DNA from: Myxococcales bacterium 68-20
GTDB lineage: Bacteria > Myxococcota_A > Polyangia > Polyangiales > Polyangiaceae
Assembly (NCBI GenBank): GCA_001899635.1
Contig: MKVQ01000004.1
Span: 500,023 to 564,022, forward strand
Direction of reading: 5' to 3'
DNA: 64,000 bases
Shown: piece by piece, positions 50,460 to 59,332 of the stretch
How positions within the stretch are numbered: position 1 is the first letter of the stretch
Layout of the letters: each line of letters begins with the position of its first letter
Notes under the pieces: model-generated
Databases searched by the model: none
What the model saw: only the letters and a program-made list of their open reading frames with translations
What the model was told of the DNA's origin: nothing
Position numbers and translations under genes: made by a program

Positions 50460-51392
50460 TCAGTACGTTGCCGGACGCGGGAACGCTTCGCGATAGGCGC
50501 GCATCGCCGTCCGCTCGTCGATCGTGTGCGACCAGCGCGTCGCCCGCTTGAAGGACGAAGCATCCACGGTGATCGGGTAGCGGATGTGCTCGAGCGCCCC
50601 GCGCGGGAGGCGCGGTAGGCCGAAGCGTCCGAGTGCTGCCGAGAGCAGCGGCCCAGGGACCGGCACGTTCGTTCGTCCGGTCTCCCCGATGATGACGGAG
50701 AGCGGCACGGGCTGCGGGCCGGCGACGTTGAAGACACCTCGCGGCCGCGCGTCGAGCGTCGTGATGAGCGCGCCGACGACGTCCTCCTCGTGCATGAAGT
50801 GGAAGAGCGGGTCGTAGCCGAGGATCGTCGGGACGCGCGCACCGCGCAGGAACGTCGCGAGCGTGCCGTGCCCGGTGGGTCCGAGCGTGTAGACCATCCG
50901 CAGCACGCTCGTGGTGAAGCTCGAGTAGCGCCACAGCGCCGAGCCCGCGTACAGATCGGCGGCGACGAGATCGGCGAGCTGCGGGAACGACGACAGCCCC
51001 ATCGGAGGCTCGTCCTCGACGTGGAAGAGCGGCGAGTCCGCGGCCGCTCCGTAATAGGTATGGCGACCGACGAAGACGACGTGGTCGACGCCGTACGTCG
51101 CCGAGTGCTCGAACACCGCCCGTGTTCCGCCGAGGTTGATGCGATAGCGATCCTCGCTCTGGACCACGAGGTGAGTCACCGTCGCCAGGTGGATGACGGC
51201 GTTCGGGCGAACGCGACGGAAGACGTCCTCCGCGGCGCGTTTGCGGATGTCGAGCTCGTGCACCTCGACGCCCGCGGGCGGATCGTGGAACGGGCGGCGA
51301 TCGATGCCGATGACGTCGTGGCCCTTCTCGAGCAGGCGCTCGGCGAGCATGCGCCCGAGCCGGCCGGCGATGCCGGGGACGAGGACCTTCAC
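50460..51392 (-). CDS. SDR/NAD-dependent epimerase-like protein with an atypical active site
   Basis: 310 residues from GTG 51392. The N-terminal Rossmann motif [20 protein letters not shown] (GxxGxxG) binds NAD(P). IGIDRR, an HLATVTH segment and [12 protein letters not shown] fit extended SDRs (epimerase/dehydratase). The catalytic YxxxK should fall near [13 protein letters not shown], where the Tyr and Lys positions read Gln and Leu, so normal SDR chemistry is doubtful. The C-terminal half shows [20 protein letters not shown], typical of the substrate-binding half. GTGA overlap with the acyltransferase stop indicates translational coupling. It may act in lipid or envelope sugar metabolism, or as a regulatory pseudo-SDR. 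Confidence 0.8.
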   Translation of the reverse strand: MKVLVPGIAGRLGRMLAERLLEKGHDVIGIDRRPFHDPPAGVEVHELDIRKRAAEDVFRRVRPNAVIHLATVTHLVVQSEDRYRINLGGTRAVFEHSATYGVDHVVFVGRHTYYGAAADSPLFHVEDEPPMGLSSFPQLADLVAADLYAGSALWRYSSFTTSVLRMVYTLGPTGHGTLATFLRGARVPTILGYDPLFHFMHEEDVVGALITTLDARPRGVFNVAGPQPVPLSVIIGETGRTNVPVPGPLLSAALGRFGLPRLPRGALEHIRYPITVDASSFKRATRWSHTIDERTAMRAYREAFPRPATY

Positions 51393-52201
51393 GGCTCACC
51401 TCGCCGGCGCTTCTTGCCGGTCTCGATGAGGCTCGCGATCCTGTCCTTCACCTTCTCGACGTTCGCGGCCACGACCTCGTCCTCCTCCGAGCCGGTTCCC
51501 TCGAAGAACATCGGCTCCGAGTAGTAGACCTCGAGCTTCGCCGGCAGGGGAACGGCGACGAGCCACGGCGTCACCGGGATGTACGGCAGGCCGAGGAGCT
51601 TGCCGAGCGTCACCGCGTTCGAGATCGTCGGCACCGCTTCCCCGCCGCCCATGAACGCGAACGGCACGATCGGCGTCTTCATCTTCTGGGCGAGGCGCAT
51701 GAAGCCGGTGCCGAACTGCACGAGCGAGTAGCGCTCACGATAGAGCTTCGCCGTCCCGCGGGTGCCCTCGGGGAAGACCATCAGCATGCGCTCGTCCGCC
51801 AGCAGGCGCTCGGCGTGCTCGGGGATACCCGTGAGGTGACCGAGCCGGCTCGATATCTGCGAGGCGAACGGGAACTTGTTGAGGAACTTCTCCACCATCC
51901 CCTGCGCGAGGCGCGGAGGATGCATGTCGAAGAACATGGAGGCGATCACCATGATGCCGTCGAGCGCGAACCCTCCGGAATGATTGCCCACGAGCATCAC
52001 GCGACCGCGCTTCGGCACGTGATGGAGGCCGTGCGACTCCACGGAGAAGTAGTGCTTGTAGAAGAAGCGCAGCGCGGTGAAGTTCGCAGCGAGGTAGTCC
52101 TTCGAGACCCCATACGGATCGATCCCGAGCTCGTTCCACGGCAGCTCGAGACGATCGACCCGTGAGCGGACCTCGGGATCGATGGGCAGAGGCAGTCGCA
52201 A
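51389..52201 (-). CDS. PlsC-like lysophospholipid/glycerolipid acyltransferase
   Basis: 270 residues from TTG 52201, chosen because GAGAGGA lies 7 bases upstream and the sequence before it is a tandem repeat. A longer in-frame start at 52363 would add 54 Arg-rich residues. Motif I is [11 protein letters not shown] (HxxxxxxD), motif III is MVFPEGTRG and motif [16 protein letters not shown], as in 1-acylglycerol-3-phosphate acyltransferases and the DGAT-like subgroup. Probably an inner-membrane peripheral enzyme. It is coupled to the downstream SDR-like gene (4-base overlap), suggesting a lipid-modifying pair. Likely substrate: acyl-CoA or acyl-ACP plus a lysolipid; not resolved. Confidence 0.88.
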   Translation of the reverse strand: MRLPLPIDPEVRSRVDRLELPWNELGIDPYGVSKDYLAANFTALRFFYKHYFSVESHGLHHVPKRGRVMLVGNHSGGFALDGIMVIASMFFDMHPPRLAQGMVEKFLNKFPFASQISSRLGHLTGIPEHAERLLADERMLMVFPEGTRGTAKLYRERYSLVQFGTGFMRLAQKMKTPIVPFAFMGGGEAVPTISNAVTLGKLLGLPYIPVTPWLVAVPLPAKLEVYYSEPMFFEGTGSEEDEVVAANVEKVKDRIASLIETGKKRRRGEP

Positions 52202-52437
52202 GAAGGAATCCTCTCTTCTCTGGCGGATCGGACGAATCGGACGAATCGGACGGCCTTCGGACCGAAGCGCCCGGCGCGTTGCTCGACGGCAAGCGTATCG
52301 GATCGCGCGTCGCGACGGTCGACGATGTCGAGCAGGTCGCGACGCCTTCGGCCCGGCGTGCACGTCGGCGGACGCACGGGCCCATGCGACACGGGCAGGT
52401 TGACGGGCGGCCGCACGCGCGCGATGAAGTCCACGCG
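52202..52437. promoter_or_regulatory. Divergent promoter region holding a 9-bp tandem repeat
   Basis: 236 bases between the acyltransferase (minus) and the peptidase lipoprotein (plus). Carries the acyltransferase Shine-Dalgarno and a triplicated 9-bp unit at 52227-52253. No gene. Confidence 0.5.
52227..52253. repeat. 9-bp tandem repeat, three units
   Basis: ATCGGACGA at 52227-52235 and 52236-52244, then a third copy (52245-52253) differing at its last base. Located in the divergent promoter gap, 26 bases upstream of the acyltransferase start. Same period as the repeats at 16915 and 47097. Confidence 0.8.
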
Positions 52438-54513
52438 ATGATCAAGTCCCGCCTCTCTCTCTCCCTGGTCGCGTTCGTCCCGATGCTCGCCGCGCTCGGC
52501 TGCGAGAACAAGTCGGCGCAGCCCGATCCCAAGGTCGCCACCTCGGATCCCTCGAGCGCGTCCAATCCCGCGACGAAGGCCACCAGCCCCAAGCTCGACA
52601 AGCTCTCGCGCGCCGAGTTCAACCGCCTTGCACCGGAGCTCGCGCTGCCGCTCTTCTGGGCAGAGGACGCGAACAAGGACGGCGCCCTCGATCCGAGCGA
52701 GCTCGCCGTCTACTGGGGCCTCGACCACAGCGCCACGCTCGCGACCTACGTCGCGAAGGAAGGGGTTGCGCCGGCTTTCACCCCGAAGATGCTCGAGACC
52801 TACGAGCGCCTCGTGAAGCAGAAGGAAGAGGGCGGGAAGAACGACGATGCGCGCCGAGCCGCGGTGAAGAAGGAGCTCGTGCAGGGCCGCGTCACCCTGG
52901 TCGCGACGGACCTCTCGAAGGTCGATCCGGCGGAGCGCCGCTTCGTCGCCGGGATCATCAAGGCGTCGGAGCTGATCGAGGACCTCTACGCCAAGCAGCA
53001 GGCAGTGACGGCGCTCGCCGCGAAGGTCCCCGCCGATGACCTCGCGAGCAAGACCCTGTTCTTCCGCGGCCAGGGCCCGAAGTGCGAGGCTCCTCTCACG
53101 CAGAACGATCCGGCGTGCGGCGCGCTCCTCCCGGCCGACATGCCGAAGACGAAGCTCTCCGGCCTCTACCCCGCCGACCTCCTCGCCTCGAACCCGAAGT
53201 TCTGCGACGAGCTTCAGAAGAAGAAGGACAAGGCGCTGCTCGATCCGTTCACCGCGGTCGTGAAGGGCGAGAAGGGCGCGCTCGCCGCCAAGCCGTTCCA
53301 CGAGGTGTGGCCCGCCGAAGTGCAGGCAATCGCGAAGGAGCTCGAAGGCGCCGCACAGGCGCTCGGCGGTCGCGAGCCGGCGCTGAAGGAGTACCTCCTC
53401 GCCGCCGCGAAGGCCTTCGGCGACGACAACTGGTGGCCCGCCGACGAGGCCTGGGCGAAGATGGATGCGAAGAACTCGAAGTACTACCTCCGCATCGCGC
53501 CCGACGAGGTCTACGACGAGCCGTGCAGCACGAAGGCGCTCTACCACGTCAGCTTCGGCCTGATTAATCAGGGCTCGCTCAAGTGGCAGCAGAAGCTCGA
53601 TCCGCTGAAGACGGAGATGGAGAACGCGCTCGCTGCCCTCGCGGGCAAGCCGTACACGGCGCGCGCGGTGAGCTTCAAGCTCCCCGACTTCGTCGACATC
53701 GCGCTCAACGCCGGCGACTCGCGCAAGGCGTTCGGCGCGACGATCGGGCAGTCGCTCCCGAACTTCGGCCCCGTCGCGAACGAAGGCCGCGGCCGCACCG
53801 TCGCGATGACGAACTTCTACACCGACCCCGACAGCATCGCGACGGCGAAGGAGCAGGGCGAGTCGCTCTTCTGCAAGGACGCGATGGCGAAGTGGTCGAG
53901 CGAGCAGGAGCCGCAGATCATGAGCACGGTCCTCCACGAGGCCGCCCACAACCTCGGCCCTGCGCACCAGTACAAGGCGAACGGGAAGATCGACCGAGAG
54001 GCGTTCGGCGGCCCGCTCGCGAGCACGCTCGAGGAGCTCAAGGCCCAGACGGCCGCGCTCTACTTCACCGAGTGGCTGACCGAGAAGAAGGAGATCACGC
54101 GTGAGCAGGCCGACAGGGCCCACGTGCGCGACGTGTTCTGGGCGTTCGGTCACATCTCGCGCGGCATGTACGGCGAGAACAACCACCCGAAGAACTACAG
54201 CCAGCTCGCCGCGATCCAGCTCGGCTGGCTCGTGAAGGACGGCTCGGTCTCGTGGAAGGCCGACGAGATGGCCGCGAACGGGAAGGACAAGGGCTGCTTC
54301 TCTCTCGACCTCGCGAAGATGCCGGCCGCGATCAAGTCGCTCATGACCGAGGTCGCCCAGATCAAGGGCCAGGGCAACAAGGCCCGCGCCGAGGTCCTCA
54401 TCAAGGCGTACGTCGGCGCGCCCGGCGAGAAGAAGCCGCTCCACGACGTCATCACCGAGCGCTTCACGCGCGCCCCGAAGGCGAGCTTCGTCTACTCGGT
54501 GAAGCTCGACTGA
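52438..54513 (+). CDS. Lipoprotein with EF-hand and HExxH zinc-peptidase domain
   Basis: 691 residues from ATG 52438. The signal LVAFVPMLAALGC gives lipidated Cys22. At residues 77-88 a perfect EF-hand loop (DANKDGALDPSE) predicts calcium binding. The large C-terminal part is a metallopeptidase: HEAAHNLGP (His500, Glu501, His504) on a helix, with Glu532/Glu533 in LEELKAQTAALYF, 28 residues on, as third zinc ligand, a gluzincin-like arrangement. The overall shape (about 700 residues, HExxH late) recalls dipeptidyl-peptidase III (M49) or related families, but the M49 HELLGH insertion is absent. Likely a calcium-responsive periplasmic or surface peptidase. The long frame upstream of ATG 52438 has no signal peptide. 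Confidence 0.85.
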   Translation: MIKSRLSLSLVAFVPMLAALGCENKSAQPDPKVATSDPSSASNPATKATSPKLDKLSRAEFNRLAPELALPLFWAEDANKDGALDPSELAVYWGLDHSATLATYVAKEGVAPAFTPKMLETYERLVKQKEEGGKNDDARRAAVKKELVQGRVTLVATDLSKVDPAERRFVAGIIKASELIEDLYAKQQAVTALAAKVPADDLASKTLFFRGQGPKCEAPLTQNDPACGALLPADMPKTKLSGLYPADLLASNPKFCDELQKKKDKALLDPFTAVVKGEKGALAAKPFHEVWPAEVQAIAKELEGAAQALGGREPALKEYLLAAAKAFGDDNWWPADEAWAKMDAKNSKYYLRIAPDEVYDEPCSTKALYHVSFGLINQGSLKWQQKLDPLKTEMENALAALAGKPYTARAVSFKLPDFVDIALNAGDSRKAFGATIGQSLPNFGPVANEGRGRTVAMTNFYTDPDSIATAKEQGESLFCKDAMAKWSSEQEPQIMSTVLHEAAHNLGPAHQYKANGKIDREAFGGPLASTLEELKAQTAALYFTEWLTEKKEITREQADRAHVRDVFWAFGHISRGMYGENNHPKNYSQLAAIQLGWLVKDGSVSWKADEMAANGKDKGCFSLDLAKMPAAIKSLMTEVAQIKGQGNKARAEVLIKAYVGAPGEKKPLHDVITERFTRAPKASFVYSVKLD

Positions 54514-54657
54514 GCGTCACACGCGCACCGGGCGAGGTGGAGAGCGCCCTCGCCCGACGCGCGCCGTAACGGTCGAGCACACGCCGTCCCCCGACCGGCG
54601 GTCGTCATCGAGCACGAGTGTTCGAGGATCGCGCTCGTTGAACTAGACTGAACGCGC
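54514..54657. other. Short gap before aat
   Basis: 144 bases, no gene. Promoter of aat and end of the peptidase transcript expected; no clear motif. Confidence 0.35.
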
Positions 54658-55377
54658 GTGACCGCGCGGGTACCTCATCCTCCCATCGAGCCTCCGGGGA
54701 CACGGGTTCGCTTTCCCGACCCGGTCTTGGCGCCGTCGCATGGCGTGCTCGCCATGGGGTGCGACTTCACACCGGGAACGCTGCTCCGCGCGTACCGGAG
54801 CGGCATCTTCCCGTGGCCGCATGGGGACGAGGAAGACGAGGGCGGCTCTCCGCTCGTGCTTTGGTTCTCGCCCGAGCCGCGCTGCATCTTCCCGCTCGAG
54901 CAGGAGCCGCACTGGTCCCGGAGCCTTCGCCGGACGCTGCGCATCCACCCCTACGAGGTGACGGTCGATCAGGACTTCGCCGGCGTCATGCACATGTGCG
55001 GCGAGACACGGAAGGACGCGACGTGGATCATCCCCGAGCTCGAGCGCGGCTACCGCGAGCTGCACCGGCTTGGATGGGCTCACAGCGTGGAGGTCTGGGA
55101 CACGTCCACGGGCGAGCGCGAGCTCGTGGGAGGGATCTACGGCGTCGCCGTCGGAGGGGCGTTCGCCGGCGAGTCGATGTTCCACACGCGGACGGACACG
55201 TCGAAGATCGCGTTCGCGACGCTCGTCACCAAGCTCCGTGCCGCCGGCTACGTCCTCTTCGACGTGCAGGTCGAGAACCCGCACCTCGCCTCGCTCGGCT
55301 GCGTCGAGATCCCACGACGCGAGTACCTCGGCCGCCTCGACGACGCCCTCGAGGTCACGCCGGGGCCGCTTCTCTGA
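54658..55377 (+). CDS. aat: Leucyl/phenylalanyl-tRNA--protein transferase
   Basis: 239 residues, GTG 54658. Transfers Leu or Phe from aminoacyl-tRNA to N-terminal Arg or Lys of proteins, marking them for ClpS/ClpAP degradation (N-end rule). Conserved motifs: YRSGIFPWP, LVLWFSPEPR (the WxSPxPR signature), LRRTLRIHPYEVTVDQDF, TWI, RGYRELHRLGWAHSVEVWD, GGIYGVAVGGAFAGESMFHT and the C-terminal HLASLGCVEIPRREYLGRLD. All family motifs are present and length is typical. ATG/GTG alternatives upstream are absent, so GTG is accepted. Single gene. This is a housekeeping marker and its partner clpS is not in the window. Confidence 0.97.
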   Translation: MTARVPHPPIEPPGTRVRFPDPVLAPSHGVLAMGCDFTPGTLLRAYRSGIFPWPHGDEEDEGGSPLVLWFSPEPRCIFPLEQEPHWSRSLRRTLRIHPYEVTVDQDFAGVMHMCGETRKDATWIIPELERGYRELHRLGWAHSVEVWDTSTGERELVGGIYGVAVGGAFAGESMFHTRTDTSKIAFATLVTKLRAAGYVLFDVQVENPHLASLGCVEIPRREYLGRLDDALEVTPGPLL

Positions 55378-56083
55378 GGAGCGCGCTCGCGCGCTGCGGC
55401 CCGCGCTCGATCGGCTCGGCGCTCCGTGCGGCCCGCGGCCGGGCGTGAGCCGGCATGCGCCGTCGTGCGAGCGTTGCGGGCCTCTGCGCGCGCAGCAGCA
55501 GCCCCGGAATCGCGCGGTTTGTGGGCCAGCACGCCCGCTCGCCGGCCATATGGCTCATCGATGGAAGAGCGCGAAACGGACGCCAATGCGAGTCATCCGG
55601 GGCAAAATTCCATGGCTGAGCTCGCAGGCGACAGAAGCGCGATCTACGTCTCGCGCCTCGGAAGCCTGGGAAACTCTTGAACAACACCCGCGTCAACGCG
55701 CCGCAACGCCGGTTTCTCGAGGCTTCCAGCCCATGTAGGGCAAGCTCCGACCTTGGCCCGATGCTTTGGGACGTGCCAGACTTCGTGACGGCACCCGAAA
55801 TCGGGCGATTCGGCGTGTCTTTGCTGGTCGATGTGGTTCCGCGGATGAGCGTCGGTGCTCCACGCCGCCCGGGTGGAGCGATCGAAGGAAGATCGCGTGG
55901 GTTTCGGGTGTTCCTAGGCCCGCGTGCTCTCTCGAAGCGTTTTGCGAGATCAAACGCCCCCATCGAACGTGAATAGAGCGAAGCGAGCGAACGGCAATCT
56001 TGCTTGAAGAAGTCGATGGTCTGTCCTCGAGCGTGGTCGTGGACAGGAGCGAGACCAAAGGGCCACGCGGAGTCGATTAGCCT
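55378..56083. other. 706-base gene-free region upstream of the sigma-70 factor
   Basis: No supported gene; all frames are short, lack Shine-Dalgarno sequences or have shadow composition. Base composition falls toward the end (A/T-rich patches near 55600-55680 and 55960-56010), suggesting promoters. I looked for RNase P RNA, tmRNA, SRP RNA and tRNA and found no convincing core. It probably contains the promoter and a long 5' leader of the sigma factor, including the leader ORF listed separately. Confidence 0.45.
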
Positions 56084-56087
56084 TTGA
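56004..56087 (+). CDS. Possible 27-codon leader ORF overlapping the sigma factor start
   Basis: A TTG at 56004 opens a frame encoding [20 protein letters not shown] and a few more residues. Its TGA (56085-56087) overlaps the TTG start (56084-56086) of the sigma-70 gene, as in translational coupling. The first 11 bases (TTGAAGAAGTC) are an exact copy of the sigma gene's own first 11 bases (56084-56094). No Shine-Dalgarno is seen for either start. It may be a regulatory leader peptide or only a by-product of a local duplication. Confidence 0.3.
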   Translation: MKKSMVCPRAWSWTGARPKGHAESISL

Positions 56088-57409
56088 AGAAGTCCGAAGC
56101 CCCCAACCTCTCCAAAGCGCCCCTTGCGACCACGTCGCCGCCGGCAGTAGCCGAAGAAGCGGTCGACATGTACTTCCGCAAGATGGCCCAGGTGTCACTC
56201 TTGACCCGCGAGGGCGAGGTGATGCTCGCCCAGAGGATCGAGGAGGGCGAACGGAGGATCATCGAGGCGATCGTGGAGTCGCCGTTCGCGGCTGCCGAGC
56301 TCGACCATATCGGGCGGCTCCTCTACAAGGGCCGGCTCAAGGTCCGAGACGTCGTTCGCAACGTCGACGACGAAGACGCCTTCGACGAGGGCACGATGCT
56401 CAAGATCGCGCGCCTCCTCGAGCGTCCGCTCAAGGAGCTTCACGGGCCGAAGGTGAGGAAGCCCGAGCCCAAGGCGAAGCCGCGGGCGAACGCGAAGAAG
56501 ACGAAGTACGAGCTCTCGCGCGACGACATCGTCTCCGTGCTCGAGGAGATGCGTCTCGATCGCGGCGTCATCGAGCGCATCGAAAAGAAGCTGCGCATCG
56601 TCCAGCGCGAGATGCCCGCCGCAAAGAAGGCGACGGGCGCGACCCTGGAGACGATCTCGCGTGCCCGCCGCGTGGCCGACCGCGCGAAGGCCGAGCTGGT
56701 CGAAGCGAACCTGCGCCTCGTCGTCTCGCTCGCGAAGAAGCACGTCAACCGCGGCCTCCAGCTGCTCGACCTGATCCAGGAGGGCAACATCGGCCTCATG
56801 CGCGCAGTCGACAAGTTCGACTACAAGCGCGGCTACAAGTTCTCGACGTACGCGACGTGGTGGGTCCGCCAGTCGATCTCCCGCGCGATCGCCGACCAGG
56901 GCCGCACGATCCGCGTGCCCGTGCACATGTACGAGTCGCTCCAGAAGCTGACGCGCATGAGCCGCTCGCTCCTCCAGGAGTACGGCCGCGAGCCCACCCC
57001 CGAGGAGCTCTCCGAGTCGACGGGCATCCCGGTCGAGAAGGTCCGCGCCGTGATGAAGATCGCGCGCGAGCCGATCAGCCTCGAGACGCCGGTCGGCAAC
57101 GACGGCGAGTCGCACGTCGGCGAGTTCATCCCCGACGACTCCGCGATGCCGCCGGACGAGGCCTACGCGCAGATGCGCTTCAACGACCAGACGCGCCAGC
57201 TGCTCAAGACGCTCACGCCGCGAGAGGAGAAGATCCTCCGTATGCGCTTCGGCATCGACGAGCCGCGCGATCACACGCTCGAAGAGGTCGGTGAGAGCTT
57301 CTCGCTCACGCGCGAGCGCATTCGCCAGATCGAGACCAAGGCGCTCCGCAAGCTCCGCCTCCCCTCTCAGCACCGCAAGCTGAAGACGTACATCGGCGGC
57401 GGCGGCTGA
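56084..57409 (+). CDS. Sigma-70 family RNA polymerase sigma factor with regions 1.2-4 (RpoD-like)
   Basis: 441 residues, TTG 56084; an in-frame TAG at 56078-56080 rules out any earlier start and the next ATG falls inside region 1.2. Region 1.2 begins [21 protein letters not shown] Lys/Arg-rich non-conserved spacer (about 125-145) follows. Region 2 has [40 protein letters not shown] and [18 protein letters not shown]. Region 3 has [20 protein letters not shown]. Region 4.2 has [20 protein letters not shown]. The region 2.4 and 4.2 sequences match primary and group-2 sigma factors. At 441 residues it is shorter than typical myxobacterial SigA (over 700), so it may be a second, RpoD-like factor. 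Start codon use and the overlapping leader ORF suggest translational control. Confidence 0.95.
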   Translation: MKKSEAPNLSKAPLATTSPPAVAEEAVDMYFRKMAQVSLLTREGEVMLAQRIEEGERRIIEAIVESPFAAAELDHIGRLLYKGRLKVRDVVRNVDDEDAFDEGTMLKIARLLERPLKELHGPKVRKPEPKAKPRANAKKTKYELSRDDIVSVLEEMRLDRGVIERIEKKLRIVQREMPAAKKATGATLETISRARRVADRAKAELVEANLRLVVSLAKKHVNRGLQLLDLIQEGNIGLMRAVDKFDYKRGYKFSTYATWWVRQSISRAIADQGRTIRVPVHMYESLQKLTRMSRSLLQEYGREPTPEELSESTGIPVEKVRAVMKIAREPISLETPVGNDGESHVGEFIPDDSAMPPDEAYAQMRFNDQTRQLLKTLTPREEKILRMRFGIDEPRDHTLEEVGESFSLTRERIRQIETKALRKLRLPSQHRKLKTYIGGGG

Positions 57410-57468
57410 CCGTTCGCCGTCCCTGAGATGGCAACGCCCGTGGGGCCCGGTGGCAGCGCCGGAGCCCC

Positions 57469-58350
57469 CTACCCTTCCCGCGTCCGCTGACCGAACCGCG
57501 CGAGCACCGCGTCCGGGGCGACACCTTCGGCTACGAACAGCGCGTCGAGCGCAGCGTCCGTCGGTGACTCGCCGAGCACGTCGCGATGCACGCCCGTCGT
57601 GACCAGCACGGAGGCGATCGATGCTCGGCGCGCACCCGCGATGTCCGTCTCGAGCATGTCGCCGATGGCCACGACCCGGTCTGGCGCGCAGCCTAGGCGC
57701 GCGAGGGCGGCCCGGTAGATGGGCGGATGCGGCTTCCCGAAGAGGAACGTCGCGCCGCCGAGCTCCGCGTACGCGTGAGCGATGGCGCCGGGGCCGATCC
57801 CGAGGCCACGTCGCGACGGGATCAGGCGGTCGGGGTTCGTACACACGAGCGGCACGCCACGCGGCGCCAGCGGGGCGAGGCGCGCGCGGACCTCCGCGAG
57901 CGCCGCCTCGCCCGAAGAGGAGCCCGTCGCGATGACGAGCTCTGCGCGCTCCGCCTCGAGGACGATCTCGAGCCCCGTCTCGTGGAGCCATGGCACGTAG
58001 GCGAGGTTCCCTACGTGCAAGACGCGCGGCGACGCCGGGCAGCGCGCAAACACGGCCTCATCCCGGGACACGAGCGCCTCGCGCGTGACGTCGCCCGACG
58101 AGACCACATCGAGGAACGCGTCGCGCGGGATCCCCATCGTGACGAGCTCGGCCGCCACGTCGCTGCCGAGGCGCGAGGTGTTGCTGAGAAAGCAGATCCG
58201 CGCGCCGCGCGCTGCGAGCTCGACGATGGCGTCGCGTACACCTTCGCCGAGCGCCTCGCCGTCGTGCACGACGCCCCAGAGATCGATGAGAAACCCCTCG
58301 CGCTCGCCCACCAGATCGGTCACGGCCGCGAGCCTGCGTACGCCGGGCAT
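57469..58350 (-). CDS. HAD-superfamily class IIA phosphatase-like protein
   Basis: 293 residues, ATG 58350. The HAD motif I is FLIDLWGVVHDG (IIA variant, nucleophile Asp), motif II SNTSRLGSDVAAELV, the C2-cap segment lies between, motif III GKPHPPIY, and GDMLETDIAGARRA supplies motif IV. These match the TIGR01459-type HAD-IIA subgroup (sugar-phosphate or nucleotide phosphatases related to NagD). Cytoplasmic. It is divergent from bolA with only 56 bases between starts, so the two genes share a compact promoter region. Substrate unknown. Confidence 0.92.
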   Translation of the reverse strand: MPGVRRLAAVTDLVGEREGFLIDLWGVVHDGEALGEGVRDAIVELAARGARICFLSNTSRLGSDVAAELVTMGIPRDAFLDVVSSGDVTREALVSRDEAVFARCPASPRVLHVGNLAYVPWLHETGLEIVLEAERAELVIATGSSSGEAALAEVRARLAPLAPRGVPLVCTNPDRLIPSRRGLGIGPGAIAHAYAELGGATFLFGKPHPPIYRAALARLGCAPDRVVAIGDMLETDIAGARRASIASVLVTTGVHRDVLGESPTDAALDALFVAEGVAPDAVLARFGQRTREG

Positions 58351-58406
58351 GCACGCACCCTAGCGCAGCCGAGCGTTCGCCGTCGCCGGGATGCTATGGT
58401 CCGGTC

Positions 58407-58718
58407 GTGACCATCCAGCAGCGCATCGAGACCAAGCTGAAGGATACGCTCGATCCCTCACACCTCGAGGTCATCAACGAGAGCCACATGCACAACGTGC
58501 CGAAAGGCTCGGAGACGCACTTCAAGGTGGTCGTGGTCTCCGGACGCTTCGATGGCATGTCGCCGGTGAAGCGGCATCAGCTCGTCTACGGCGCCCTCGC
58601 GGACGAGATGAAGAGCGGCGTCCACGCGCTCGCGATCACCTCGCGCAGCCCGTCGGAGTGGGCCGCGAGCCCCGAGGCGAACGCCTCACCGAAGTGCCTC
58701 GGCGGCAACGGCAAGTAG
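58407..58718 (+). CDS. bolA: BolA family protein
   Basis: 103 residues, GTG 58407. The fold is a single class II KH-like domain: IETKLKDTLDPSHLEVINES, HFKVVVVSGRFDGMSPVKRH and QLVYGALADEM, with the VKRHQLVY motif typical of BolA/YrbA proteins. An HxH/Cys-type [2Fe-2S] or glutaredoxin-interacting position is represented by the His residues near 28-30 (SHMHNV). BolA proteins act with monothiol glutaredoxins in iron-sulphur handling and in stress/morphology control. The last 20 residues (EANASPKCLGGNGK) are a Gly/Lys tail with a Cys. Divergent from the HAD phosphatase gene. Confidence 0.95.
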   Translation: MTIQQRIETKLKDTLDPSHLEVINESHMHNVPKGSETHFKVVVVSGRFDGMSPVKRHQLVYGALADEMKSGVHALAITSRSPSEWAASPEANASPKCLGGNGK

Positions 58719-58852
58719 CTCCTGTCGCTTCGGGGCCTTCGCCCGAACGCCGACTGCTTCGCTCGTTCGACGAGCCGAGCGGGGCGAAGAGGCCTGCAGC
58801 TCGCAAGCCCCAGTCGCCGCTTCCGCGTCCCGCTCTGCCAAGCTCGACCCGA

Positions 58853-59332
58853 TCACGCCTCCGGGTCGTAGTCGCCGATCGGCTCCCAGCGCGCCTCGAC
58901 GGACGCGCGCCGGAACGCGGGGCCATCCGCCGAACGCGTGAGCTCTTCGAGCGACGGATCCATTTCGAAGACGAGCGACAGCGGGCACACGAGGCAGTTC
59001 TTCGGATCTGCCAGGAACGTCTCCGATTCGTCGCCACGGAGGAAGCGCCAGCCGGAGTCGTTATCGTTGTCGGGCTCCTGGCGGTACGCGAAGAGCACCT
59101 CCTTTCGCTTCGGCCCGACTACCCGGGACGAACAGAGAGCGGCCTTCTCGGCCGGACGCGGCGCCTGCTTCGACGGCGCGAGCTTCTTCTTCGCGGTCGT
59201 CTTCTTCTTCGACGGCGCGAGCTTCTTCTTCGCGGCCGTCTTCTTCTTCGACGGCGCGAGCTTCTTCTTCGCGGCCGTCTTCTTCTTCGCGGCCATCTTC
59301 TTCTTCGCGGTCATCTTCTTCTTCGCTGCCAC
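58853..59332 (-). CDS. DUF2185 (Imm33-like) protein with Lys/Ala-rich repeat N-terminus
   Basis: 159 residues from GTG 59332; an upstream ATG frame would add about 30 residues ending YPGC, but it lacks a proper lipobox. The N-terminal 65 residues repeat AAKKK, TAKKK and LAPSKKK units, three near-identical LAPSKKK/TAAKKKL copies, as in DNA-binding histone-like tails. The remaining 95 residues match DUF2185: RKEVLFAYRQEPDNDNDSGW, RFLRGDESETFLADPKNCLV and EMDPSLEELTRSADGPAFRR. DUF2185 is used as an immunity protein against toxins in some polymorphic-toxin loci, but no toxin gene is adjacent here. Role unknown; fusion to a Lys tail is unusual. Confidence 0.82.
   Translation of the reverse strand: MAAKKKMTAKKKMAAKKKTAAKKKLAPSKKKTAAKKKLAPSKKKTTAKKKLAPSKQAPRPAEKAALCSSRVVGPKRKEVLFAYRQEPDNDNDSGWRFLRGDESETFLADPKNCLVCPLSLVFEMDPSLEELTRSADGPAFRRASVEARWEPIGDYDPEA

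Noticed and set aside
55378-56083. Possible structured RNA gene (RNase P, tmRNA, SRP, tRNA) in the long gap upstream of the sigma factor
   Set aside because: None of the conserved cores of those RNAs could be found by eye; no tRNA-like cloverleaf.
59161-59320. Short tandem DNA repeats suggestive of CRISPR or minisatellite
   Set aside because: They encode Lys/Ala repeats in one frame of the DUF2185 gene, with no spacers; codon-level repetition of a protein tail.
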